From the NCBI RefSeq assembly GCF_900496995.4, contig NC_044006.1, positions 43,857,620 through 43,921,619 of the forward strand: 64,000 nt of DNA, in the 5' to 3' direction. The notes beneath the pieces were generated by a model. The model had not been told where the DNA came from and ran no database searches. It worked only from the letters and a program-made list of their open reading frames with translations. The DNA comes from Aquila chrysaetos chrysaetos (lineage: Eukaryota; Chordata; Aves; Accipitriformes; Accipitridae). Of the stretch, positions 1 to 11,100 are shown in pieces. Numbering within the stretch: position 1 is the stretch's first letter; each line of letters starts with the position of its first letter. Made by a program: the position numbers and the translations under genes.

Positions 1-3000
1 ATCCATGGAAAGCAGGAGGAGAAAGGTCAGATGATCCTAGCTCACAGGATACAAAACAAAAAAAACAGTTCCTCTGAGGGGAAAATCCAAAGCTCATTTC
101 TCTGAAACAGTAAGACTCATTTGTCCCAGATGAATGGCTGGAAAGGTAGGGAAGAGAAGGGCATTTCCCATATCCAAATGAAATGGTCCAGCTCTGCTGG
201 TGCTGCAGAATTTACCCAAGGAGGAATTAGCTAAAACTAACACAGCCCCCTCATGGGCAGTTTGGAAGCAGCCATCCATCGGAGTGGGCTGAAATACAGC
301 TGAGAATTAATAAAAACACATGACACCTCCAATTATCAACAAGGAATTTTAGGATGAATTAGCAAGGCTGTTCACCTTGACCTGAGACTTGCAGAATTAG
401 ATCAAGAAAAGGATGCTAAGGATCCTTTCATAAATTTGGAGTCTGGATTTTTTGCTGCAGCAGTAGTGTACTGGAAAGGAAAATACCTCCTGTGAGGAAG
501 CTGGAAACTAGCGTTCATCTACCTAGTAAGTATAGCTTGCTGTCTAATAAGTGTAATGGAAAGGGTGAGGGGACACTAATCCTGGTTCATCTACTTTATG
601 GATGACTGGAAACAAAATATTGGTTTGCAATATGAAACAAGGAAATGAAATTTTCAGCAATGCAAGCTTTATTGGTAACCACCCCCCTGACTGCAGCTCT
701 TTTAAGGGAACTATGAGAGAACATGGGGAAGCGTCTTTTAGAATTCAGGCTACTATTGCAAGAGAATAACCTGAGGCTTGATTTTCAGTTGGTGCCTTAA
801 GTTTACCCAAACTTTGCCCTCAGCCTCACCCACAAGCCAATTTCTTGCAACAACCACCACGTGGGAGGAAAGGTTGTGAGATGGGTTGGTGGAAATCAAG
901 GTAGCAGGAACATTTGTGCTTTTGTTGTTGTGTTGGGTACCACTGACACCACACCCTCGAAGCACACACCTCCACCACCACCAGCATCTTTGGTGTTGGC
1001 TTTTGAAAATACTCTCCAAACTGACCTTAGGCAATTTGAAAAACCACTAGGTTTTGTATATAAATTAAAAGTATGTTTCTGGGGTTTGTTAACAGAATAC
1101 ATTAATATTAAAAATTGGGTTCAAGTTAAGGCAATTCAGTATCCGTATTTCTTTGAGAGAAATGTTTTGTCCTGAGCACCATTCGCGTAGCCATTGTGCA
1201 TGTATTCATACAGCTATTAGAAACTAAAACAGAAAATATCAAAGCACCAAAAATAGTGATGGAAGATGCCAATGAGTTAATAGTCAGGGACACAGCTCCT
1301 GGACAAGCGTGACCACAAGTAAATCTTAGATTTGTTGTTTTCTTCTATACCTTGTGAGATGGTGATTTGCCCTGCACAGCAGAACAGATCTTGGCCTTTC
1401 TTTTTCACTTACTAGAGGATTTGAAGAGCAGGAAAAGAGGATTACAATTCCTCTCAGCAGAAAGTAATCCTTTTAAGTTAGGTATGTCAGCATTCATTGA
1501 GAAGTGTGGGAAAGTGCGTGCTGCTTGAAATGCTTGACAGGTCTCAGAGAAACGTGGTGGCAGGAAGATGGGAGCGAAGCCCCGGTTGTGATTACAATGG
1601 CCCCCAAATCAGAGACTGTTGGAGGGAGTAGTGAAAACAGTGCTCAGGAGTGAGGACTGATTTTAATGTTTATCCAGCTCAGTAAATTGACAGCATTAAT
1701 GTCCAGAATTATAACCTAGAGTGGTATTTATTCATTTGAAACTAATGGCAAACAAATTTTGCATTTACAAGGCCACTTCAGAGAGATGGTAGTCCCATCC
1801 TGTAATTTTACTGTGTATCAGCATGTTAGTGAGGTGGTCCCCATAAACCGATGGACCTGCTATACCTGATACATATTGTAAGCAGCTCATAATTCCTTCA
1901 GTACACATTTGTTCTGTTCAGAAAGTTATAGCCTGATTATAATGGTCACACCGAGCCCAAGACAGAACTTATTGTTGTGAGTTCCATTATATAGTTTAGG
2001 ACACCTGGACTGAGACATTATATCAGCAATGCTCTCAAGGGATGATGAGTGACGCCAGAAACTATTCTGGACCAGGTCACCGCAAAATAATTCAGGCTTA
2101 ATATATAAGGCTGAAGTTGAAGAGTACCTGGAATCCAACTGAACCTCATCTGAGCAGCTGATGAGATCCTACTGACAAAGCAATAACACGAAAGCTATTG
2201 GGGGTTAGAAAAACAAACTTTGAAATAATGTGAAAAGAGGTAAAGAAAATGGGCAGGAATTCAGTGATGGAAAATCCACACTGAGAAGTATTTGAGGTGC
2301 AGCTGCAGACAAATTAAACTAACGAAATCTAAAAAATCCCCACTTCTAATAGAGCAACATAAAGAGCAATAGCTGACACAAAGGGCTTGAAAACACTGGG
2401 AAGGAGAATGATTGTGAAAGTACAAGATGAAGTGGAAAGTTAACAGAAAAAAGAGAAACAAAGCAACAAATTGCATAAAATAGCAGAAGATAGCAGGCGG
2501 TTCATAATGTATTTGTAACAGCATAATAGCTGCACATCTCTATTGTAACGGAATGCAATTTTATTCACTCTAATTTAGCACAGGACAGTCAACACAGTCA
2601 TTTCAAATCTGTTGTTCGCAATCCAAGATAGCATCTTGACAGCTTTTAACAAACGAAGTGCTTCATAATGTAGACTGCCGGGGACAAGTGAGAGAACCAA
2701 AGCCAGGGTCAGCAGTGGAAAACATAAAATACATGTCTTTCAGGAATGTATTGCACAAGAAATCTTTATTCTTTCGTATTTTAAGAAGTCCACATTTCAA
2801 TTTTGCTGATATTATATATAATTCCTGCATTTTGTCTTCTACTGAATTCCCTCCTCCCCACCTCATCCCCAAAGCTTCTTATTTCTGCAGCCTGAGTGAC
2901 AACCGCAGGTGCCTCTGTAGTGGATATTGCAATGCAAACCAGTATTTAAATGGCCTGCTTTGGCTAAACGGTTCTTTGTTTGCATGTAACTACTTTCCTC

Positions 3001-4849
3001 ACATTCCCTCCTAACAAATACTCTCCATATGGCTGGAATATAAAGGCTTGGAAGTACTTAAAACGGGTAGTCCACCACGTGTTACACTGAGGATCAGATA
3101 CCATGGTAGATGGAGAGGCTATTCTTCCACGTTTTAGGGTGGCTGTTCAGAAAGAGGCAGAAGATGACCATTTCTCATCTGTCCTTCACTTTCCTACAAA
3201 AACGTCACTTTTCTCTGACTTTTATTTTAAGTCAATATTTACAGTACAGTATTTAAAATACCCAGTCAGGCCTGGGAAGTCATCGTAGTAGGCAGACTGC
3301 ACAATGGACTTTGGAGCTTCCCCCTAAATTAAAACATACTTATAACATTTAATTTGATGGCATCCAGAAAGTATTAAAATAGTCAAAACAATGTGAACTT
3401 ACTTTTAGCGTGGCAATTCACAATCGGGTTTGAAGGCAAGCTACAGAGGAACGCAGCTGGTTCATCTGATTTGCTTTTATCAATGCAAAACCTATAAAGA
3501 CAGCTATCATAGGCTTATTTCAGCCAGATTATGTGGGCAAGTGCATTTCTTGCTGTCCTGGTGCAACTATCCATACCAGAGGGCTTGTGGAAGCTCCCCC
3601 ACATGCTGCTAGACAGAAACCTGGGTGTGGAACATGCCCGCATCCCCCGGTTCAGACACAGCCATCGAGCGTTCCGCTATTTTCTCAAATCCCAGAGAGA
3701 GAACGGTAAAGACACATATTTATTTTATGGCACTGCAAACACCGAAGGTTCTTCACTGCCGATCCCAAGAGGGCTCTCTACCTGTGAGCCACCTGCAGAG
3801 GCCATCCTGCTGAGATGGATGATGAGCAGTTGGCAGCAGCCCCATCAGAGGCGGCGTGCGCCTGCAATGCTGCCACGCTGGAGGACGCCTCTCAGGCCCA
3901 TCAAGGGAGAAATGTTCAGACGCAAGAATGGGAAAAGGGAAGGGAACTTTATAAGACGTGCCCTAATCACGAGAGTTAACTTAATTACAACCACATTGGA
4001 AAGTGCACTATTCTATTACCACAGCTGCAGCAGGAAAATACCATCTCAACAGGTTTCTGTCGGACCTGCTTCGCATGGCACTGGACAAGTGAAGATTCGC
4101 AGTGTGAGCGGGACCAGGGGAAGCTGTGCGTGGGCCTCCACCCCACCCGATTAGCCATCTTTGGGAGCACATCTCTGCTCAAAGGGCTGCTTTTCTCACT
4201 GAATTACTCAGTAATCATAAAATAAAGTGCCTAATCTAGTACTCACCCCCCCCCCCCGCCCTTGATTAATAAGGGGACACATAGGATGTTTTAAGTTTTT
4301 AATAAAAATTAAGCCTCTTCATTGAGGAATACAGGTTATTCAGAGGAAACTGGAAAAATAGTTTCCACGTCTTTGTGTTCATTTTTCTTTCTGCTAGCTG
4401 AAGAGTGGAAGAATATAATAAAATAGGAAGTGGCTTGCAGGAAAAATGCTTTAACAATTGATATATTCCCATTTTTCCCAATTAAACTTCTCTAACTTGG
4501 CCTACTTTCCACCATTTGTGATATTTTGAAATTTGAACTCTTGACTTGCTGTTGAAAGAAACCAGCTCTGCTTGCCACCGCTTTCACCTTTAGATTTCCC
4601 TTGCACAGTTAAGGGCAGTTGACTCGGGAAGGTGGGGAACGCTCACACAAAGCGTTTAAAGCTACATCATCTCCATTCCTCTTCTTTTTTTTTTTTAGAG
4701 TTTTTCAAAAGGCTTGCACCTCACACCTGTACCGCGTAAACAAATAGTTTAAGTTATCTGGAGGATGAAAGCATGCTCCCCCAGGCCAGACCGCTCCTTT
4801 CAGACTAACAGCTGCTGCCCTGCGAGAACTGCGTAGGGAAGAACCGAAG
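1..4849. other. upstream intergenic DNA, no gene recognised
   Basis: I see no exon chain, RNA gene or full mobile element here. The longest open frame (3531-4154, +, 207 codons) has no family similarity I recognise, no domain pattern and no flanking splice logic, so I treat it as chance. CACGTG E-boxes occur at 858-863 and 3076-3081, and a C-run lies at about 4247-4260. In human the gene upstream of CDCA7L is RAPGEF5 in the same orientation; its 3' end would be expected to the left of this window, but nothing here identifies it. Confidence 0.6.
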
Positions 4850-4967
4850 ACGCTGGGTGCCGCCTCACCCGCCCGAACCAGAGGACCGGGAGCTCCGCAG
4901 AGGTATCCCGACTGCCGCAACCCATCCCCGGCCAGGCCACACGGGGTGCCCCGTCCCCCATCCCGCC

Positions 4968-4976
4968 TTTCCCGCC
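4968..4976 (+). promoter_or_regulatory. E2F-type site
   Basis: TTTCCCGCC fits the E2F consensus TTTSSCGC and lies about 110 bases before the predicted start codon inside the CpG island. CDCA7-family genes are known to be cell-cycle regulated; occupancy here is inference. Confidence 0.45.
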
Positions 4977-5030
4977 GCCGCCAGCCGGCTCCACCCCGCC
5001 ACCGCCCCCCGCTCCTCCTTCCTCCCTCCC

Positions 5031-5057
5031 TCCTCCTCCTCCTCCTCCTCCTCCTCC
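5031..5057 (+). repeat. TCC trinucleotide repeat
   Basis: This is nine uninterrupted TCC units, part of a longer pyrimidine-only stretch beginning at about 5012. Such polypyrimidine mirror repeats can form triplex (H-DNA) in promoters. It lies just upstream of the CDCA7L start codon. Confidence 0.9.
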
Positions 5058-5085
5058 CGTGGCAGCGCGGGCGGCTCTTCGCGCC

Positions 5086-5178
5086 ATGGTGCGGCGCGGC
5101 CGGCGGCGGCGACGGCGGCGGCAGCAGCACCACCAGCAGCAGCGGGGGGTAGCGGCGGCGGCGGCGAGCCGCGGCGAG
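5086..5178 (+). CDS. CDCA7L: CDCA7L exon 1, coding part
   Basis: The ATG sits in a perfect GCCATGG context, and the exon ends GAG|GTGAGG in phase 0, which matches exon 2. It encodes 31 residues: MVRRG, seven Arg, a Q/H-rich stretch, then five Ala. This is unlike the short mammalian start MELATRYQ, so it may be a bird-specific first exon or an alternative promoter product. A second GT at 5202 (GG|GTAAGG) would break the frame. Start choice is the least certain part of the gene model. Confidence 0.6.
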
Positions 5179-8100
5179 GTGAGGCGGCCCGCTGCCGGCG
5201 GGTAAGGCCGGGCCGCGGAGGAAAGCCGCCGGCCAGGCTGTTTTCCGCCTTCCCGGGGAGAACGGCGGCCTTTGTCCGCTCCCCGCGGCGGCGCGGGGCG
5301 GGGGGGGGGGGGGGTGTCGGAAGGAGCCGCACGTCGCTGTCGCGACGTGCGGCTCCTTCCGACACCCCCCCCCCCCCCGCCCCGCGCCGCTGTCCCCTCC
5401 CGGTACCCACGATCCCGGCGAGCGCGCAGCGGCCCACTGGGCCGCCCTCCACGTGGCACGGCGGCTCCGCGATTGTAAGGCGCCGGGGACTGAGGCGGGG
5501 ACGGGGACGGGGGGGTTGGAAGCCGCCTTTGGGGCGGCCCCGAAGCGTTCAGCATCGGCGTGGGGGGAAACTCCGGCCGCGGTGGGTCGTGCAACGTTTC
5601 TAATAAAAGGCTGATGGGCTGCGCGTAGCTTGCTGGGGAGGAGCTTTGTTTAATTAGTTAGTCTCCGTAAGCGTGGGGATGTCAGTTTTGAAAGAGCTAA
5701 TTTTTTTTTTTTTTTTTTTCCTCCTTAATTCTGTCCTTTTTTATTTTTGTTGTTGAAATGCCGCGACGCCACAAACGCGTATTTGAGTCGCCTGAATACA
5801 TGTGAGTATTGGTAAGGCTGGAGGCGTAAGGGCCGAAGGCAGGCGTGCTGTGATCGGCGTACCCGACTGCGGTCTGGTCCAAGCCCGGCATTTGCTTGGA
5901 TGCATCAGGCTGCTTGTGTGGTTGAAGTCTTGAGAGGTGGTGTGGTGGGTCTCCCAGGTGGTGGGAGGGAGCAAGGAGAAAGTCAGCATCTCGGCCAGCT
6001 CTTGCTGATGGAAGGTTAGGGAGCTACGTGGGTTTCTGTGGAGCAGGAGGGTTGTAGAAACACTGAAACGTTTGTTAGGACCTCTGTCCTCTCGGGGACT
6101 TTGTAAATACACTTTCCGCCTCCGTATGGCCTCAGGCTCTCCATTGGCAGACTGGAGATAAGGGCGCTGTAAAACAGTTTGGGTGAAACCTGACTGACAC
6201 GGGACGATGCGAAATGGCATTTACTTCTCACCTCTGGTGCTATAAGGAGAGAGGCTCACCTTTCTCCTGCACATCTTGTCTCTTAAGGCTCAGCAAAGGG
6301 GCCGAGGATGCAGTCTGTTCTCAGTGCTCTCCTGTTTCTCGTAGGAGCTTGTTTTGGGCCGAGCAAGGCCTTCTGCTGGCTCTTGCTCCTCTTCATGACA
6401 CACTGGTGAGCAGTGGGTTCAGTCCTGGCTGAGCGAGAAGGATGTGGTGGCGAAGGTTTCCTTGTCTTTGAAGTCATGGGTTGTCTGCTGACTAAATTAA
6501 CTTGTAAGCGAGTATGTGCCCCCATGGAAAGCAATCGCCAAGGAAGTCAGCAGTACAGAATTCTTTTGAATTGCAAGACCTGCAGTTCCATTTCCCAACC
6601 CACGGTCTAATTTAACAGGTCCTTGCGCAGCAGTTTCGTTCAGCACATGGAGCTTGTTGAAGGGGTCCTGGCTGACAAAGCTTTTGCACACAAGAAGCTT
6701 GGACGCTAGCAGTCCAGACACGAAAAGGGGATGCGTTGCATTCCTGTGGCGTTGTACAAAAGTGTTTTGCTTGGAACGCTGGGGCTCGGAAAGTAATTAG
6801 GCACCACTGCAGATGAAAGGGAAGCTCTTGAATTATGCAGAATTAATTCAGAAATAGCTGTTACTACTGTTTGGATCAGCGAGAGATTAGATATTACAAA
6901 AGAAGATAGTAGCAGTTGACAGAGCATTTGGACTGTGTTCATATGCCGGCATATGCGTATGCCGGTACTCACATTATTATCAGCGTTTTTGAAAAGTAGG
7001 GGATAGTTTCCAGGTAGATGTTGCCTATGGAAGGTAACATTTTAAATGACTCGCCATGTGATGATGATAGTTGGGCATTCTTTATTTTAGGATAACGTAG
7101 CTCGATGGGTTTTCGCTTATTTAATTATCTGTTAAAGCAGTGTAGAAACCATACTCTACTGTTCTGAAAATAGCTGAATTTACTAAAATTTCACGGAGTA
7201 CTTGCATTTAGCAGTAGATTGATTGCGGTGAAAATGACCATAACTTTTCGGGGGGGGGGGGGCAGGGGGAACCACCCTGAAAGTCCCAGGAGTTGTTGCT
7301 GTGACAGATCGAAAGGCTCAGGCTAATCCATCTTCACCTTTGGGGGAATCAAAGTATCCCTGTGAAGATTGTAGAACTGCGATGACTGCTCATTTTATCA
7401 CTTGTTCCTTCTTATCTCTGAACACTTACTTACCTTTCACCCTTCTGCCACTTGTGTGAGGAATATACTTCACCGACCAGAAAGTTTCAGGTTTTTGTCC
7501 TCTGATGCTGTTGAGAATTTGCAGAGATCACCTGGGATCTTTCTTGCCTTCCTAGATTTCATTGTTGCGTTGAGTCTCAGGCTGGTTGGATGGTGTTAAC
7601 AGTCCTGTTGACCGTGTATCTAGTTGTGTGATTCTTCTGCACTGTGATATGTGACTTTGCCTCTCTTTGCCTTCCACATCTTTCACACATTTGTATGATG
7701 TTTAAAATTAAGCTTTCACACAATGCTGTTTGCCTTTATGATTCCAGTGGAAAGGCCGGGATCTTGACTTCTAAATAGCTTTGGGTTTTTGGTTTGGCAC
7801 CTATCTGTATTCTGGCTGGGGCCCTCTAATTCTTGTAGCGCTGCCCATAATTGTCAGCCTTGGAGTGCTTCCCTGTTCGGTTGTTATTTTGGGGCTATGA
7901 GCCAAATCCAGTGCCTGTAACCCTTGGGTGGCGTGCCTTGGGCTTGCCTTCGTATTGAGCCTGGGACAAGTCAAGAGGTTTTCCAGTGCGCGTTGAAGGT
8001 GTGACTTTGCACAGGTTTGGGTTGTGTGAGTATGTGTTTGAGATTAAACTGGGATTATTTCAGTTTGACTGAGTTTGAACATTACCAAAATTATCTGTCC

Positions 8101-11100
8101 TCTGCTTCAAATAGGAATGTCCATACATTGTGCAAACTTGAATGAGGGGAACACAGCCCAACTGATTTTTTTTTTTAATGGTAGGAGCAAAAATAGAGAA
8201 TTGCATCTAGCCCTGCTTTCTCACACAGTATGTTCTCCTGATACATTGTTGGAGAAGAATGGGCTAGTGTGACAATTGGCAATGAAAGCGATATGTACAA
8301 ATACCTCTTAAAAACATTAAATATGGTTGACGGGGACATAGATGTAACTCTGATGCTTCCTACCGAAGCTGCGGGTGTGCATTGCAGGCAAGCATTCTCT
8401 CCTCGCAGCTTGCCAGAGCACTGCCTTGCATAAGGGCAAGTTTCATCTGTTTGGCTTTGGTATCATGAAAGTTGCTTTTTCACTTGAGACACGAGAATTC
8501 TGCCTGTTGATGTGGAAAGTAAAACAGCTCATCTCAGGCTTTTCTTTTTCTCCTTGCCTAACAAGGCAGGTGGAATTCATGTGTTTGGCACTTAGAAAAA
8601 CGATGTTTTGACTGATGGGGAGCCCGGGTGCCTTACTTTGCCCATCACTCACGTGGTGAGTGTGGGAGTGTCACCGAAACAGGTCTGACATCGTTTTCCG
8701 CCTCTGTCGCCCTTGGCCCTTGGTGACAGATTTGGCAGCCCCCACAGGCACGCACGAGCTGCCTGCTCCTGATTCTGCAGGAACGGTAACTCTCCTCCGC
8801 GCAGCCCGACGAATCTGTGTGTGCTCTTGGGTCTGCTGGCGGTATTTTGTCAAATTTAGAGAAGGGGAAACTGAGAGATGGGGACGTCTTGAACTTTGAT
8901 CTTCCGTTGAAAAAGCATAGTTAGGGTTGGTTGTTCTGGCCGTTGTTGGATTGTGTGCTGTTTGTAGCAGCAAATGTTTGTCTGCTGCTTTTGAGAAGTA
9001 CCTTGTGGGTGTTTTAAACAAGTAAGTGTATTTTATGTGCAAAAATAATTGAGCTCAATAGGTATAAAATTTCCTGATAGAAATAAGACACTGACTTTTT
9101 CAGCAGCTGTGAATTATTTCCAGCTTTTACTAGATTTTCACTACTTAGCTTTTTGTAAGTGGTATCTTTAAAAGACAGTATTTCTCACATCTCTGGAGCA
9201 TTTCAGCAGACCATTGTGTCTGAACCTGTGGTCTGTTCATGTTGAAATATTTTCCCTGAGCAAGCTTGGAACGTTCATCACCTCTCTGCCGTCCTGCCTT
9301 TTTTAGGGGTTTAGTGGCAAAAAGATCCTCTCTTGAAGTGCCTGCATCTTTCAAGTGTTTAGAATAGATTAATATTTTGATATTTGTGTTTAGGCAACTA
9401 TGTATTTTCTTTCTTGGTATATGCTGCTTTGTTACTTTTGACAGAGTTAAAATGCTAGGCTCTGGTGCTGATTATAAATCGGTTTCTGAATGTATTTTAG
9501 TTGAAAGTTAAAAATGGAAAGGTCTGTGGCTTCCAGGACTACACAGTAAATAACAGCGAACCAACCCGTCACGGCAGAGGTGTTTGGTGCAAGTTCGTCT
9601 TTGATGTCTGTCTGCTAATGGCAATGGACTTCTGCTGGGAATAAACTTGACTTGTGATTTCAGGTGTAGAAATATTGGCCATGAGCAAGCTTGGTTGTGA
9701 GGGTGCTCTTTTTAAACTCCTGGAGTATGCCCACCTTGTATGTGTCAGCTGTTGTCTGTTATTAACCTGAGCCATTTCGGTGAAATGGGGACTCATCGAT
9801 GACCGAATGGGATTCTTCATAGTCAGGCTATGGGGAGCAAGTCGCAAACTAAAAATCTTTGAAATTCTGCAGTAAGTTACTTAAATCAGTATCTTAGTAT
9901 TTGGGAATGCATAAAGATGAAAAAAGGTCTTCTACTGGTAATTGTTTTTTTTCTTTGTTCAAAATCAGTAATTACACCCCCATAATGGCTCCTCTGATAC
10001 AGATGCAGAAGTAATAGACGAAGAAGAAGAAATTAGTTAGGCATACAGTAATCACAGCAGTGGTTAACTTAGCTGTACAATAGCACAACAACTAATGCAG
10101 TGGCTCCTGGAAGCAATTTATTCATAGCAACGAGCCTCACAGCTCCTTGTATGTTTTTCCATTAAAATGCATAATGCTTCATTTTTAATGCTGCTCTGTA
10201 CCAAGTGAATTCCATCACGGCAACGGAGGCGGATTCTGGCTGTTTAAGAAGTGGGGGTGAGGGAATATCCAAAGGGGTTCAAATGTGGACAGCATGACTT
10301 CTGCAGCAGCGCATTGGGTCGTGCCGTTATATGCCTGTGAGGGTCAGTTGTTCAGACGTGAATTCTGCTCTTGCTCAAGCAACAGGAAATCAGTTTTGCA
10401 TCAGTCTACATCAGCTTTATAAAAGCAGAGCAAGAATAAAGTTAAGCCCATGTATGCCCATTACTGTAGCTTATTTCAGAGAGTGATGCTTTGGTCAAGG
10501 TGCTGCTTGCTTTTCTAATGGAAGTGCAATTTTGTCAGCAATGTTATTTTTGGAGGATGAGCCTCCTTTGGGCCATTTGCCTTGGCAGAAATAAATAAAT
10601 AAATAAATAAATAAATAGATAAAATAATAACTAAAGATAATCATTATATCGGGCCCTATATGAGCAACCTTGGTTGCCTATGACAGCGGACAAGGGCAGG
10701 CCGCTCTCAGTTCTGGAGTTCTTCTCAGGGATGTTGAACGTTCGGGGCTGGAGACCTCCTTCGGACGAGGAACTGGCCCCTCTCACCAGGCAGCTGTTGA
10801 TCTCGCATTCCTGAGAATTAATGTGAGGAGTGGGAAATCCACATGCGGCTTTAGCACACAGCAAGCAACAGGGAGGCTTGCTTCAAATAAAGAGTGGTGT
10901 GCGTGACATGTACATGTGGTCCCTGGGATGTAGAAGATAAATGTCTGGGTGCTGGTGAGCGATGCGGATGCTTTTCTCCCTGAGCATTCTGTGAAGGGCA
11001 GAATGGTTTTGCAAATGATAGTGGGCTGTGTAAAACCGTGTTCTGAAACTTGGCAAAATGCCTTCTGCCTCAGTTTTTAAGGCTGGATCTGTTCATCCCG

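Larger units (their letters stand above)
4850..5640 (+). promoter_or_regulatory. CDCA7L: CpG island and promoter region of CDCA7L
   Basis: The GC and CpG content rises sharply here and falls again after about 5640, unlike the AT-richer flanks. The island surrounds the first coding exon of CDCA7L. It includes a pure TCC repeat (5031-5057), CGG and CAG repeats inside exon 1, and long G and C runs. No TATA box is evident, which is normal for CpG-island promoters of cell-cycle genes. The exact transcription start cannot be read from sequence. Long open frames on both strands here are GC-rich artefacts. Confidence 0.85.

Noticed and set aside
3531-4154. 207-codon + strand open frame
   Set aside because: No family similarity, no domains, no splice or promoter context; length alone is not enough.
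4800-5603. Open frames of 195-264 codons on both strands in the CpG island
   Set aside because: They are Pro/Arg/Gly-rich shadows caused by absence of stop codons in GC-rich DNA; only the 5086 start with splice to exon 2 has support.
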